A stretch of 64,000 nucleotides of DNA from Mycobacterium sp. EPa45. GTDB lineage: Bacteria > Actinomycetota > Actinomycetes > Mycobacteriales > Mycobacteriaceae. A program made the position numbers and the translations under genes. How positions within the stretch are numbered: the first letter of the stretch is position 1; each line of letters begins with the position of its first letter. Where the stretch lies: NCBI RefSeq assembly GCF_001021385.1, contig NZ_CP011773.1, positions 186,001-250,000 of the forward strand. The letters run 5' to 3'. Below are positions 36,711-47,106 of the stretch, one piece after another. Below the pieces are notes generated by a model. The model was not told the origin of the DNA, did no database searches, and saw only the letters and a program-made list of their open reading frames with translations.

Positions 36711-37373
36711 TCACAACAGTGCGCTGATCGGGGATCGATCGAGGTTGTCCACCAGATCCTGGGTGTCGTCGAAAATGGCTGCGGCCCCTGCGGTTTCGAG
36801 CTCACCGCGGGACACTCCGCCGGACAGCACCGCGATGCACGGCACGCCGGCGCGGGCGCTGGCCTCGACATCCCACACTGTGTCGCCGATGAATACCGCC
36901 TGCTGCGCCGTCACCCCGGCCTTCTCCAGTGCGACGTTGACAATGTCCGGCCGGGGTTTGGCCTGCTCGACGTCCTCTGACGAGGTGATCGCCGAGACGA
37001 GCTCGTCACACCCCAGCGTCTTGCGCAGCAGGGCCAGTTCGTTGTCCGGTGCAGACGTCGCCAGCACGACCTGCAGGCCCAGGCCCCCCACCCGCTCCAG
37101 GAGGTCGCGTGCGCCCGGCAGAGCTTTCAGCAGCTCGGCGCTGGCCTCGTAGTGGCGGGTGTGTAACTCCTTGAGCCGCTTCTGCACATCGTCATCGGCA
37201 CCGTTGGACAACTCCTCGACCAGAGTCGACCCGTCCATGCCGATCGAGCGGTGGACGTGCCAGGCCTGGACGGGCAGACCGGCCTCGTGGAAGGCCTGCT
37301 GCCAGGCGTGGACGTGCAGGTAGTTGGAGTCGACGAGGGTGCCGTCGATGTCGAAGAGCACAGCGGGGTTCAT
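36711..37373 (-). CDS. HAD-superfamily phosphatase (phosphoglycolate-phosphatase-like)
   Basis: A 220-residue HAD subfamily IA hydrolase. Motif I is VLFDIDGTLVDSN (residues 5-17), motif II VVLATSAPDN (about 101-110), the motif III lysine is in AKPRPDIVN, and motif IV is VFIGDTVWDVEASARAG. A helical cap lies between motifs I and II. It dephosphorylates a small phosphate ester of unknown identity. ATG 37373 gives the normal family N terminus MNPAVLFDIDGTL. Confidence 0.88.
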   Translation of the reverse strand: MNPAVLFDIDGTLVDSNYLHVHAWQQAFHEAGLPVQAWHVHRSIGMDGSTLVEELSNGADDDVQKRLKELHTRHYEASAELLKALPGARDLLERVGGLGLQVVLATSAPDNELALLRKTLGCDELVSAITSSEDVEQAKPRPDIVNVALEKAGVTAQQAVFIGDTVWDVEASARAGVPCIAVLSGGVSRGELETAGAAAIFDDTQDLVDNLDRSPISALL

Positions 37374-37431
37374 GGGACCCGGGGTACCCGGTTTTCGTGA
37401 CTTCGCGAGACTGAACCCACGCAGCGGTCTA

Positions 37432-37450
37432 CCCGCAGTTTCGCTGCGGG
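37432..37450. terminator. hairpin between HAD and TetR genes
   Basis: CCCGCAG (37432-37438) and CTGCGGG (37444-37450) form a perfect 7-bp stem with loop TTTCG. It lies 64 bp beyond the TetR stop on the minus strand, upstream of the HAD gene. There is no long U-tract; it is a plausible weak intrinsic terminator. Confidence 0.4.
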
Positions 37451-37513
37451 ACTTCAATTTCGCGCGCTCACCGTTGCCGGCAGGGGCGGCTGAGGCTGAC
37501 GGGGCCGGTGGTG

Positions 37514-38245
37514 TCAGGCCTCGGGAGCGCCGGCGGCGTCGGCCGACTCGATTTCCTCGTCCTCGTCACTTGCCGGCGCCGGATGCCAGGCGTTGACGCC
37601 CACCGTGATCATCCGCAGCTGCTTGACCGCCGTGCGCTTGATCTCGTCGAGCGCGGCAGCGTCGTGGGCATCCTCGATGGCCTCGGCGATGATGATCATC
37701 GAGTTCACGAACAGGCTGGCCAAGATGTTGAGGTCCTCGGTGCTCCACTCGTTCAGGCCGGGGAACCGCGCGAGGTCGGTGGCCAGCTCGGAGGTGATCA
37801 GCCGGATCTCGGTGCGGATCGCATAGCGCAGCACCGTCACACCACTGGAGCGCTCACGCCCGATGAACCGCCAGTGCTCACGCTGCTCGGCCACGCCGGC
37901 GACGAGGATCTCGACTGTCGACTCGATGACCCGGTTCGGGTCAAGCTTGCCCGCGCGGGCGCTGCGCAACATTTCGCGAAGCGTGCGGAACGACTCGTCG
38001 ATGAGAACCAGGCCCAGTGCGTCCATGGACTCGAAATGCCGGTAGAACGCCGCAGGCACGATCCCGGCCTCACGGGTGACTTCACGCAGGCTCAGACCGC
38101 TGAAGCTGCGTTCGTCGAGGAGCTTCAGTGCGGCCGCGATGATGGCCCGGCGGGTGGCCTCTTTGCGCTCTTCCCGCGATGGCGTTTCCCGGGAGCGTGA
38201 CTTCCCTGAACGCTCACGACGTGAGCTGGGCGTACGACTGTTCAC
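37514..38245 (-). CDS. TetR-family repressor of desaturase operon (DesT-like)
   Basis: A 243-residue TetR protein. The HTH is about residues 30-78 (ATRRAIIAAALKLLDERSFSGLSLREVTREAGIVPAAFYRHFESMDALG), and the acidic C terminus reads ASDEDEEIESADAAGAPEA. It diverges from a ferredoxin reductase-desaturase operon. This matches Pseudomonas DesT, which controls an acyl-CoA desaturase and its reductase in response to acyl-CoA saturation (functional analogy, inferred). GTG 38245 is preferred because upstream in-frame codons overlap the divergent promoter; that GTG lies inside a palindrome. Confidence 0.82.
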   Translation of the reverse strand: MNSRTPSSRRERSGKSRSRETPSREERKEATRRAIIAAALKLLDERSFSGLSLREVTREAGIVPAAFYRHFESMDALGLVLIDESFRTLREMLRSARAGKLDPNRVIESTVEILVAGVAEQREHWRFIGRERSSGVTVLRYAIRTEIRLITSELATDLARFPGLNEWSTEDLNILASLFVNSMIIIAEAIEDAHDAAALDEIKRTAVKQLRMITVGVNAWHPAPASDEDEEIESADAAGAPEA

Positions 38246-38255
38246 TGGTGTGAAC
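38240..38255. promoter_or_regulatory. operator palindrome 1, desaturase divergon
   Basis: Perfect palindrome with arms GTTCAC (38240-38245) and GTGAAC (38250-38255) around TGGT. The TetR GTG start at 38245 is part of the left arm. Its GTTCAC/GTGAAC half-sites recur in the second site at 38307-38324, supporting binding by the same TetR protein. Confidence 0.6.
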
Positions 38256-38306
38256 CCTACCACAGACTGGTCGGATTCCTTGACGACGTGCACTTTCACA
38301 ATGAAC

Positions 38307-38324
38307 AGTGTACATATGTTCACT
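38307..38324. promoter_or_regulatory. operator palindrome 2, desaturase divergon
   Basis: An 18-bp near-perfect palindrome, AGTGTACATATGTTCACT (eight of nine pairs match). It contains the ATG at 38316 of the ferredoxin reductase. A weaker TTCA-N3-TGAA element sits beside it at 38295-38305. Bound repressor would occlude the start region. Lack of a ribosome site suggests leaderless mRNA. Confidence 0.6.
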
Positions 38325-39362
38325 GAAACTCTGACCAAGAAGGTGCTTCGCTCACCGCTGGTCGATCTGCTCACCGGTCCGCACGGCGTCGACCGCTACA
38401 CGGAGCTGGTGGACCCGACTTGGACCACCGATGCACGGGCCAGGGTGGTCGACGTGCGCCGGTCCACCCCGCGCAGCGTCACCCTGCTTCTCGACCCGAA
38501 CGCGGCTGTCACCGGCTACCGCGCCGGCCAATACCTGAACCTGACGGTGGAGATCGACGGCCGTCGCCACACCCGCTGCTACTCGCCCGCCAGCGCCGAG
38601 GGGTCCCCGCTGATCGAGCTGACGATCGGATCCCACGACGGCGGCCTGGTGTCCAACCACCTCTACCGGCACGCCCGCCCGGGCATGGTGGTCGACCTGT
38701 CCGAGCCCGCGGGCGACTTCGTGTTGCCCGAGGAGCGGCCCGGCCGCATCCTGTTCGTCTCCGGCGGCAGCGGCATCACCCCGGTGATGTCCATGCTGCG
38801 GACGCTGCTGGCCGAGGGCTTCGACGGTGAGATCGCCTTCGTCCACTACGCCCGCACCCCGCAAGAGGCGTGCTACCGACCTGAGCTCGCCGCGACCGGA
38901 GTCCGGGTGTTGCACGGCTACACCCGCTCACCCGGTGGTGAGCTCGATGGCCGATTCGGCCCGGAGCACCTGCAGCGCGCCATGCCCGACCCCGACGCCG
39001 TCTTCGTGTGCGGGCCGCCCGCGCTCGTCGACGCAGTGCGCGAGCACTGCCCCAATGCGCTGTCGGAAAGCTTCGTCCCCGCGCCGTTCGTGGTGCCCGA
39101 CGCCCCGTCGGGTGGGCGAATCAGCTTCCGGGACAGCGGTATCGACGCCGACGACGACGGTCGTCCCCTCCTCGATCAGGCGGAGGACGCCGGATTGAAC
39201 CCGACCAGCGGATGCCGGATGGGCATCTGCCACACCTGCACTCGCCGCAAGCATCGTGGCGCCGTGCGCAACCTGACCACCGGCGCGGTCTCCACCGCTG
39301 ACGAAGAGGACGTGCAGATCTGCGTGTCCGTGCCCGTCGGTGACGTCGAGATCGCGCTGTGA
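38316..39362 (+). CDS. ferredoxin reductase-type flavoprotein for desaturase (Rv3230c-like)
   Basis: A 348-residue electron-transfer protein. The FAD domain shows CYSPASAEGSPLIELTI (RxYS-type motif), the NAD(P) domain LFVSGGSGITPVMSMLRTLL, and the C-terminal plant-type [2Fe-2S] ferredoxin domain GCRMGICHTCTRRK plus a distal Cys in VQICVSV (C-x4-C-x2-C...C). It passes electrons from NADPH to the downstream membrane desaturase, as Rv3230c does for DesA3. ATG 38316 lacks a ribosome site; ATG 38301, five codons upstream, is an alternative. Confidence 0.9.
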   Translation: MFTETLTKKVLRSPLVDLLTGPHGVDRYTELVDPTWTTDARARVVDVRRSTPRSVTLLLDPNAAVTGYRAGQYLNLTVEIDGRRHTRCYSPASAEGSPLIELTIGSHDGGLVSNHLYRHARPGMVVDLSEPAGDFVLPEERPGRILFVSGGSGITPVMSMLRTLLAEGFDGEIAFVHYARTPQEACYRPELAATGVRVLHGYTRSPGGELDGRFGPEHLQRAMPDPDAVFVCGPPALVDAVREHCPNALSESFVPAPFVVPDAPSGGRISFRDSGIDADDDGRPLLDQAEDAGLNPTSGCRMGICHTCTRRKHRGAVRNLTTGAVSTADEEDVQICVSVPVGDVEIAL

Positions 39363-39378
39363 GATGAAAGGGAAAACC

Positions 39379-40476
39379 ATGACCCAGCAACGCATCACAC
39401 TGACCCGCGAGCAGGCCGACGCATTCGGCCGCGAACTCGACGCAATCAAGGAGCGGGTGATCGCCGACCTCGGCCAGACCGACGTCGACTACATCCGCCG
39501 CGTCATCAAGGCCCAGCGCGCCATGGAGATCAGCGGCCGCGCCCTGCTGTTCGCCGGGATCTTCCCGCCTGCCTGGCTGGCCGGCACCGCCCTGCTCGGG
39601 ATCTCCAAGATCCTGGACAACATGGAGATCGGCCACAACGTCATGCACGGGCAGTACGAGTGGACCGGTGACCCGGCCCTGCGTGGCCGCACCTTCGAGT
39701 GGGACACCGCCTGCCCGGCCGACCAGTGGCGGCACTCGCACAACTACTCCCACCACACGTTCACCAACATCGTCGGCATGGACCGCGACATCGGCTACGG
39801 CATCTTGCGGATGAGCCCGGATCAGCGCTGGCACCCCTACTACCTCGGCAACCCGGTGTACGCCTTCCTGCTGATGGTGCTGTTCCAGTACGGCGTCGCG
39901 CTGCACGAGCTGGAAACCGAGCGCATTCGCGCCGGCGAGATCTCGCTGGAGGACAAGCGTGACGTGCTGCGCCAGATCTGGCGCAAGACCCGTCGTCAAC
40001 TGCTCAAAGACTACGTCGCCTTCCCGCTGCTGGCGGGCCCGATGGCGCCGTTCGTGTTCACCGGCAACCTGACGGCCAACCTGATGCGCAACGTGTGGTC
40101 GTACGCGATCATCTTTTGTGGCCACTTCCCGGACGGCACACAGGAATTCACCGTCGAGGAGACCCGCGACGAGTCACGCGGCCAGTGGTATTTCCGGCAG
40201 GTGCTCGGCTCGGCCAACCTGACCGGTGGCAAGCTGTTCCACCTGCTGTCGGGCAACCTGTCCCACCAGATCGAGCACCACCTGTTCCCCGACATTCCGG
40301 CGCGACGCTACGCCGAGATGGCCCCCCATGTCCGCGAGATCTGCGAGCGCTACGGCATTCCCTACAACGCTGGGCCACTGCCCAAGCAGTTCGCCTCCGT
40401 GGTGCGCAAGATCGTCAAGCTGGCGCTGCCCACCCGGCAGCGCCGCGAGGACGAAGCGCTGGTCGAGGCGGCCTGA
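39379..40476 (+). CDS. membrane acyl-CoA desaturase (DesA3-like)
   Basis: A 365-residue integral membrane diiron desaturase. The three His boxes are GHNVMHGQ (about residues 84-91), HSHNYSHH (about 115-122) and HQIEHHLFP (about 308-316). Hydrophobic helices flank the first box and the centre. It introduces a double bond in stearoyl-type acyl-CoA to make oleate, using the adjacent reductase. Regulation is likely by the divergent TetR. The ATG follows GAAAGGGA. Its stop abuts the convergent GT39 gene stop. Confidence 0.9.
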   Translation: MTQQRITLTREQADAFGRELDAIKERVIADLGQTDVDYIRRVIKAQRAMEISGRALLFAGIFPPAWLAGTALLGISKILDNMEIGHNVMHGQYEWTGDPALRGRTFEWDTACPADQWRHSHNYSHHTFTNIVGMDRDIGYGILRMSPDQRWHPYYLGNPVYAFLLMVLFQYGVALHELETERIRAGEISLEDKRDVLRQIWRKTRRQLLKDYVAFPLLAGPMAPFVFTGNLTANLMRNVWSYAIIFCGHFPDGTQEFTVEETRDESRGQWYFRQVLGSANLTGGKLFHLLSGNLSHQIEHHLFPDIPARRYAEMAPHVREICERYGIPYNAGPLPKQFASVVRKIVKLALPTRQRREDEALVEAA

Positions 40477-42390
40477 TCACTTGGGGCGGGACAGGTCATA
40501 GACGTCGGCGTCGCCGACCTTGGACATCGGGAACGTCGCGGTCACCCAGTCGGTGATGCCGCTGTGATTGCGGCTGTTGCCGGGCCATCCGCCGGCCCGG
40601 CCCCGCCAATCCCTGGTGACGATGTAGTAGGCCACCTTGCCCGCCGACACGTCGGCCTTGAATTGGCCCAGGCTCGGCGCGGGGTCACTTCCGGTGAAGC
40701 CACCGATCGCCATAACGGCGGTGCCGGTTGACAATTCGAGCCCCGCGGCGGCCGACGAGCCGGAGATCGCCGCCGACCACCTGGTTGTGGTGGCACGCAG
40801 CAGAGCGTCCAATTTCGGGTTGTCCTGCACATCACCGAATCCCCCTCCCGAGCCGGGCTTCGCCGCAGACGCCGGCCCGACGGTGGGCCCACCGCCGTGA
40901 TGTGCCGCGCCCAGCGTGGCTACCGCATACGCGGCCGGACCGGCAAGCACCGCGACAACCCCCAATGCGGCGGCGGCCACTGCGATCCGGCGCCGGCGGG
41001 GCGCCGACAACGCGACGACGACGGCGGCCAGCACGGCGCCGACGAGAATCGTCCACCGCAGTGCGGGCATCCAGTCCTCGTTGCGGCCCAGCACCCACCA
41101 ACTCCAGATGCCGGTCACCGCGATCAGGGCGGTCACGCCGACCCGGCCGAACCAGGACCGCCTGCGCGTCCACATCTCGTGCGCGCCGATGGCGACGGTG
41201 CCGGTCACCGCAGGGGCCAAAGACAGGCAGTAGTACGGGTGCACCATCCCCTTCATGTAACTGAGCACCAGACCGTCGATCAGCAGCCAGCCACCGAACA
41301 GCAGCACGCCGGCCCGCACCGGATCGGTGCGCGGTGCGCGCCCGCGCGCGATCAACACGAGCACCACGGCGAGCAGCGCCGCGGGGATCAGCCAGCCGAT
41401 CTCGAAACCGAATTCCCCGGCGAACAGGCGGCTCAGCCCTTCCTTCTGATTCCCCATACCGCCGAAGCCGCCGACGTGGCGGAGCTGGTCGCCGGCCGAG
41501 TCACCGATCGGGTCGGTCGGCCCGAGGCTCAGGTGATTACGGCCGAGCACGCGCGCAAAACCGTTGTATCCCAGAACGAGGTTCATGAAATTGTTGTCGG
41601 TCGAACCGGCGATGTAGGGGCGCGACGACGCCGGCCACACCAGTGTGAGCACCACGAACCAGCCCGCCGACACCACGAACGCCGCCGCGGCGCCCAGCAG
41701 GTGCAGCAGCCGCCGGCGCAGCGTCGTCGGCGCGGCGACCAGATACGCCAGTCCCACCGCCGGAGCGATCATCAGGCCTTCCAGCATCTTGGCCAGAAAT
41801 GCGAATCCGAGTGCAATCCCCGCCCACGCCAGCCACTTGCCGCCGGCCCGCTCCAGCGCCCGCACCGTGCAGTACGCGCAGGCCGTCATGAGCAGCACCA
41901 TCGCCGCATCGGGGTTGTTGAACCGGAACATCAGTGCGGCGACCGGGGTCAGCGCGAGCGCCGCCCCGGCCAGCAGGCCTGCGCGCGGGCCGCAGATGCG
42001 CGTGATGGCGGCGTAGAGCAGCCAGACCGTCGCCACGGCCATCAGAGCCTCAGGCACCAGCATGCTGGCGCTGCTGAAACCGAACAGCTGACCCGACAAA
42101 CCCATGACCCATTGCGAGACAGGCGGTTTGTCGACGGTGATGAAGTTCTCGGCATCAAGCGAACCGAAGAGCAGCGCCTCCCAGTTCTTGGAACCGGCCT
42201 CAGCGGCGCCGGCATAGAACTGGTTGCCCATCCCGTTGACGGTGATGTTCCACAGGTACATGACCGCCGTCGCGGCAAGCAGCACCATCAGGCCGAGCCG
42301 CTCCCATCGCGAGGGCCGCACCGGTGACCGGGCGACCTCGGCGGAATCCTCCGGCGCCGCGGCCGGAAACGTCGTCGTCACACCAGCCAT
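40477..42390 (-). CDS. GT39/ArnT-like membrane glycosyltransferase
   Basis: A 637-residue polytopic protein. The first luminal loop has NGMGNQFYAGAAEAGSKNWEALLFGSLDAENFITVDKPPVSQW, the GT39/PMT_2 signature with acidic residues and the conserved DKPP. About eleven to twelve TM helices follow, then a C-terminal extracytoplasmic domain (about 500-637) with ATTTRWSAAISGSSAAAGLELSTGTAVMAIGGF. It probably transfers a sugar from polyprenyl phosphate to a cell-envelope acceptor; the sugar is unknown. It is convergent with the desaturase gene. Confidence 0.88.
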   Translation of the reverse strand: MAGVTTTFPAAAPEDSAEVARSPVRPSRWERLGLMVLLAATAVMYLWNITVNGMGNQFYAGAAEAGSKNWEALLFGSLDAENFITVDKPPVSQWVMGLSGQLFGFSSASMLVPEALMAVATVWLLYAAITRICGPRAGLLAGAALALTPVAALMFRFNNPDAAMVLLMTACAYCTVRALERAGGKWLAWAGIALGFAFLAKMLEGLMIAPAVGLAYLVAAPTTLRRRLLHLLGAAAAFVVSAGWFVVLTLVWPASSRPYIAGSTDNNFMNLVLGYNGFARVLGRNHLSLGPTDPIGDSAGDQLRHVGGFGGMGNQKEGLSRLFAGEFGFEIGWLIPAALLAVVLVLIARGRAPRTDPVRAGVLLFGGWLLIDGLVLSYMKGMVHPYYCLSLAPAVTGTVAIGAHEMWTRRRSWFGRVGVTALIAVTGIWSWWVLGRNEDWMPALRWTILVGAVLAAVVVALSAPRRRRIAVAAAALGVVAVLAGPAAYAVATLGAAHHGGGPTVGPASAAKPGSGGGFGDVQDNPKLDALLRATTTRWSAAISGSSAAAGLELSTGTAVMAIGGFTGSDPAPSLGQFKADVSAGKVAYYIVTRDWRGRAGGWPGNSRNHSGITDWVTATFPMSKVGDADVYDLSRPK

Positions 42391-42440
42391 TGACCCATTC
42401 GGGCCTGACCGTTGGCTGAAAGCGCGCTGTGCGGTGAGAA

Positions 42441-43070
42441 CTACTTGGTGCCGAACAACCGATCACCGGCGTCGCCGAGACCGGGCACGATGTATCCCTG
42501 CTCGTCGAGCCCGCGGTCAACCGCAGCGGTGAAGATCGGCACCTCCGGATGGGCGTCGTGCAGGACCGAGATCCCTTCCGGGCACGTGAGCAGGCAGACG
42601 AATTTGATGGACCGGGGCCGGAATTCCTTGAGCCGGTCCACTGCAGCCACCGCCGAGTTGCCGGTGGCGAGCATCGGGTCGACGACGACCACCTCGCGCT
42701 CGTGGAGGTCACCCGGCACCTTGAAGTAATACTCCACGGCGACAAGCGTTTTGGGGTCTCGATATAGCCCGACGTGTCCGATGCGGGCGCCCGGCACGAC
42801 GGTCAGCATCCCGTCGAGGATGCCGGTGCCGGCACGCAGGATCGAGACGAACACCAGCTTCTTGCCGTCGATGACGGCGCCGGTCGTCGTCTCCATCGGC
42901 GTTTCCACCGCGACTTCGTGGGTCGGGGTGTCCCGCAGCACCTCGTAGGCCAGCAGGGTGGCGATCTCATTGGCCAGCCGGCGAAACGTGTTGGTGGAGG
43001 TTTCCTTGCGTCGCATCAGCGTCAATTTGTGCTGCACCAGAGGGTGGTCGATGACGTGGACGTCGCGCAT
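42441..43070 (-). CDS. upp: uracil phosphoribosyltransferase
   Basis: A 209-residue type I phosphoribosyltransferase. The PRPP loop is [21 protein letters not shown] (about residues 124-144), the uracil-site loop is [17 protein letters not shown] at the C terminus, and [13 protein letters not shown] is near residue 77. It converts uracil and PRPP to UMP. Its ATG overlaps the stop of the DUF1688 gene by one base. In this context it matches Urc6/urg2, the phosphoribosyltransferase of the uracil catabolic pathway, besides serving salvage. Confidence 0.95.
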   Translation of the reverse strand: MRDVHVIDHPLVQHKLTLMRRKETSTNTFRRLANEIATLLAYEVLRDTPTHEVAVETPMETTTGAVIDGKKLVFVSILRAGTGILDGMLTVVPGARIGHVGLYRDPKTLVAVEYYFKVPGDLHEREVVVVDPMLATGNSAVAAVDRLKEFRPRSIKFVCLLTCPEGISVLHDAHPEVPIFTAAVDRGLDEQGYIVPGLGDAGDRLFGTK

Positions 43071-44286
43071 CAGAACACCGTGCCATCACTGGTTATGGAC
43101 AGCGGCGGCAACCCGCCGCGCAGCTGCTGGGCAAGTGCCCTGCCAGCCGCCCAGGTGCCGCCCTCCAGCACGCGTGCCAGCGGCAGCTGATCTGCGTCGA
43201 CGCCAAGCCGCTCGCGGACCCCGGTAGCCAGCTCATCCAGGAGGGCCACGGTCAACGCGCGCCACTCGACTACCAATTCGTCGGCGACGGTGAAACTTCG
43301 GTCTGCGTGTGTGTTGTCGCGCAGGCGCAGCACCCCGGTGTCGAGCAGCAGTCCGCCGTTGCGGTACTCCGGTAATCCGGTCAGCTCGTCGAGGTCGGTT
43401 ACCGTGACGCCGGCCCAACCGAACGGCTCGAGCAACGAATAGGTGAGCCACTGGGACAGCTTGTGAAACGGCATCCAGCCTGCGGTCAGGCCGGGGCCGT
43501 CCAGCGCGGAATGCCGCCAGCAATCACCGAGCGGCTGATTGTCGATCACATTGCTGCCCAGCCAGATTGGTGCGAACGAGGCCAGCACCGCGGACAGGAT
43601 GTCGTGTGCGCGCACCGACTGTCCAGGCGTCGCGTCGAGCAACCCGCCAGGACGGCCGCCAGCTCCGAACAGTTCGGGAGACGCGGCGGTGACCGCGCCC
43701 AACCGGTGCAGCAGCGCGACGCGGCCGTCGAGCCCGACGAGGGGGTTGGCGTCGTCGACCTGAAATGCCTCGGCCAGCTGGTATGCCGTCAGAGCGGTGA
43801 GCCCGGTGGCGTCGGCGCGCAGCGGGTCGTCGGGATCGGAGGAGAACAGCCCGGCGGTAAACGCGTGAAAGCTGGCCACTCCCAGACCTTCTGAACGACC
43901 CAGCCGAAGGCCGGTCTGCGGCTCGACGTAGGACCACGCGGACCCGGCACCGGCGTCGAGCAGCACGCTCACCACGGTGAGATCGACCATCGCCCGGGGG
44001 TCGGCGTCGCGCAGCAGTTCGGCCTTCCGGTTGACTCCGCCGGCCTCGAAGTGGCGCCAGCGGCTGTGAAACGGGATCTGCAGATCCGGATAATTGTGAC
44101 GGGTGACGTCGGCCACGACCGTGGCAGCCGCGTCCAGTGCGTCGTCGTGCACGGTGAACCACCGGGAGCCGCCGTCGCGGGCGCGTGTGGTCAACATCCC
44201 GGCCCGATCCCGGATGGCGCGCGTGCTGCGTAACGCCGCGGCAGCACCTGCCGGGTTGTCCACGTCGACTTCGGTGGCCGATCCCA

Positions 44287-44287
<1 letters not shown>
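43070..44287 (-). CDS. URC4/urg3 family protein (DUF1688), uracil catabolism
   Basis: A 405-residue protein recognised as DUF1688, the Urc4/urg3 family. Conserved-looking segments are [23 protein letters not shown] (about residues 72-94), [37 protein letters not shown], and [25 protein letters not shown]. In yeast Urc4 is required, with Urc1, to degrade uracil to urea and a C3 acid; its chemistry is not established. ATG 44287 overlaps the preceding stop (ATGA) and the stop overlaps upp (TGATG), giving a tight urc1-urc4-upp operon. Confidence 0.88.
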
Positions 44288-45540
<1,253 letters not shown>

Positions 45541-45602
45541 GTGTGCTCCTTATCGGAAGCTCGCCAGCTTAGTCACTTCGCGCCGTGTGCGCCGCCTGGC
45601 GG

Positions 45603-46256
45603 TTACATCCCGAACCGGGTGCTCTGCACGGTCCTGACGGCGTGTGGTGAGCCGAGGATGCCGACCCGCGCCGCGGCTTGGCGCCCGAACAGGTACAGCA
45701 GCAGTTCACCTGGGGAACCACTGAGCTCGGCAGCCACCTCCCCGGCGCGGACCGTGATCCGCTGAGGGCTCCCGGCCCAGCCAATGTCCAGCCCCGTCCC
45801 GCGCAGCCGGCGGGACAAGAAGCGGCTGCCGCGCGCGACGTTGCGCCACAGCGCGTGCTCCATGTCCGCGGGCAGGTCCGCACGCGGCGCCAAACCGTTG
45901 GCGCGCCGGACGTCCTCGTGGTGGACGAAGAACTCGTTGAGGCTGGGGAAGTCACGCACCCAACGCAGCCGGAAGAAGCCGAAGGGTGGACCGGCTCGCA
46001 GACGGGCGAGCAGCGCCGGGAATTCGTGGCGGCCCATCAGCGCGATCGTGCGCCGTTCGGCGAATCGTGCGGGCGGCCCCGGAAGCACCAGACACGGCGC
46101 GGCAAGGGCATCCCGCTCGCGCAGCAGCAGGTGGGCGGCGAGTTTTCTGGTGGTCCATCCGTCCAGAAGAGTCGGCGCGTCCGGCCCGACGCGTTCGAAG
46201 AGATCGCACAACGCCGCGCGTTCCCGGGCGTCGAAGGGTGGATCAGCGTTCGGCAT
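45603..46256 (-). CDS. TIGR03085-like metal-binding protein (maleylpyruvate isomerase fold)
   Basis: A 217-residue protein of the DinB/mycothiol-dependent isomerase-like group. It begins FDARERAALCDLFERVGPDAPTLLDGWTTRKLAAHLLLRERD, with the family WTTRKLAAHL motif. FFVHHEDVRRANG (about residues 109-121) holds the second conserved His pair, and SGSPGELLLYLFGR is the C-terminal signature. Members bind a metal through three His; the function of this subfamily is unknown. The start overlaps the end of the methyltransferase gene by 14 bp. Confidence 0.8.
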   Translation of the reverse strand: MPNADPPFDARERAALCDLFERVGPDAPTLLDGWTTRKLAAHLLLRERDALAAPCLVLPGPPARFAERRTIALMGRHEFPALLARLRAGPPFGFFRLRWVRDFPSLNEFFVHHEDVRRANGLAPRADLPADMEHALWRNVARGSRFLSRRLRGTGLDIGWAGSPQRITVRAGEVAAELSGSPGELLLYLFGRQAAARVGILGSPHAVRTVQSTRFGM

Positions 46257-47106
46257 AGACGGCTCTTTCGATTTCCGATACCGCATCGTCGCGCCCCGCC
46301 GGGCGCAGGTAGCGCTCCGCATACTCCGACGGTCCGGCCTGATCGGCCTCGCGCCAGCCGTACTCGGCAAGAAACGGTGCGACTTCGGCCGGGTCGAGCC
46401 CAAAGCGCCACAGCGCGTACTCGACCACGAATTGCTGACGAGCCCGCTCGGCCCCGTACATCCGCCGGCCCGTCAGGAAGTCCTCTCGGAGGAACGTGAA
46501 CGCCAGGCCGCTGCCCGGCGCCGCTTGCGCGAGGTAGTCGAACATGCGGCGCGCAGCCGCCTCCGTCAGGTACTGGGTGACCGCCTCCCAGATGTAGAAC
46601 GTTCGCTGGTCGGCACCGAACCCGTTGCGCCGCAGACTCTCTGCGAGGTCATCGGTCTCGAAGTCGACCGGCAGGAGCGTGACCCCGGCCGGCACGCCAC
46701 CCAACGTTCGGTTCAACGCGGCGAGCTTGCCCGCGGTATTGCGGGGTAAGTCGACCTCACACACCGGAACTGCGGCCAGCTCCGGCAGTCGATACGCCCG
46801 GGTGTCGTAACCGGCGCCGAGAATGACCACGGTATCAACACCTTTGGCGATCGCGGCGCGCAGCTGGTCGTCGATGTAGCGCTTGCGGCACAGGAAGCTT
46901 GCCCAACCGCCGGCGATCCGCCGATCGGTCGCCGCCCTCAACGCACGGCGCACCGGCGACCAGCGCGTGGCCGCCGCGATGAATCGCGTCGGAGCCGGCA
47001 ACACCTTGGCCGCCAGCGGGTCGTGAACCAGGGGCGTCGCCTCGTACTGATCGGCCGCCACGACGACCATCGGGCCAAGCGCGGTCGCAGCCGCAGAGGC
47101 GCTCAA
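46243..47106 (-). CDS. class I SAM-dependent methyltransferase (TIGR00027 family)
   Basis: A 287-residue methyltransferase of the family expanded in mycobacteria. The SAM-binding motif is VVILGAGYDTRAYRLPEL (about residues 83-100), then VCEVDLP and IWEAVTQYLTEAAARRMFDYLA. Substrates are unknown for most members. I use TTG 47106 because it gives the family-like lead LSASAAATALGPMVVVA and sits in a TTGA overlap with the alcohol dehydrogenase stop; ATG 47067 would drop 13 residues. Upstream in-frame codons are antisense-like and were excluded. Confidence 0.82.
   Translation of the reverse strand: MSASAAATALGPMVVVAADQYEATPLVHDPLAAKVLPAPTRFIAAATRWSPVRRALRAATDRRIAGGWASFLCRKRYIDDQLRAAIAKGVDTVVILGAGYDTRAYRLPELAAVPVCEVDLPRNTAGKLAALNRTLGGVPAGVTLLPVDFETDDLAESLRRNGFGADQRTFYIWEAVTQYLTEAAARRMFDYLAQAAPGSGLAFTFLREDFLTGRRMYGAERARQQFVVEYALWRFGLDPAEVAPFLAEYGWREADQAGPSEYAERYLRPAGRDDAVSEIERAVYAER

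Noticed and set aside
40897..42327. 476-codon plus-strand frame across the GT39 gene
   Set aside because: Its translation is Arg/His/Gln-rich and domain-free, whereas the opposite strand encodes a clear multi-pass transferase.
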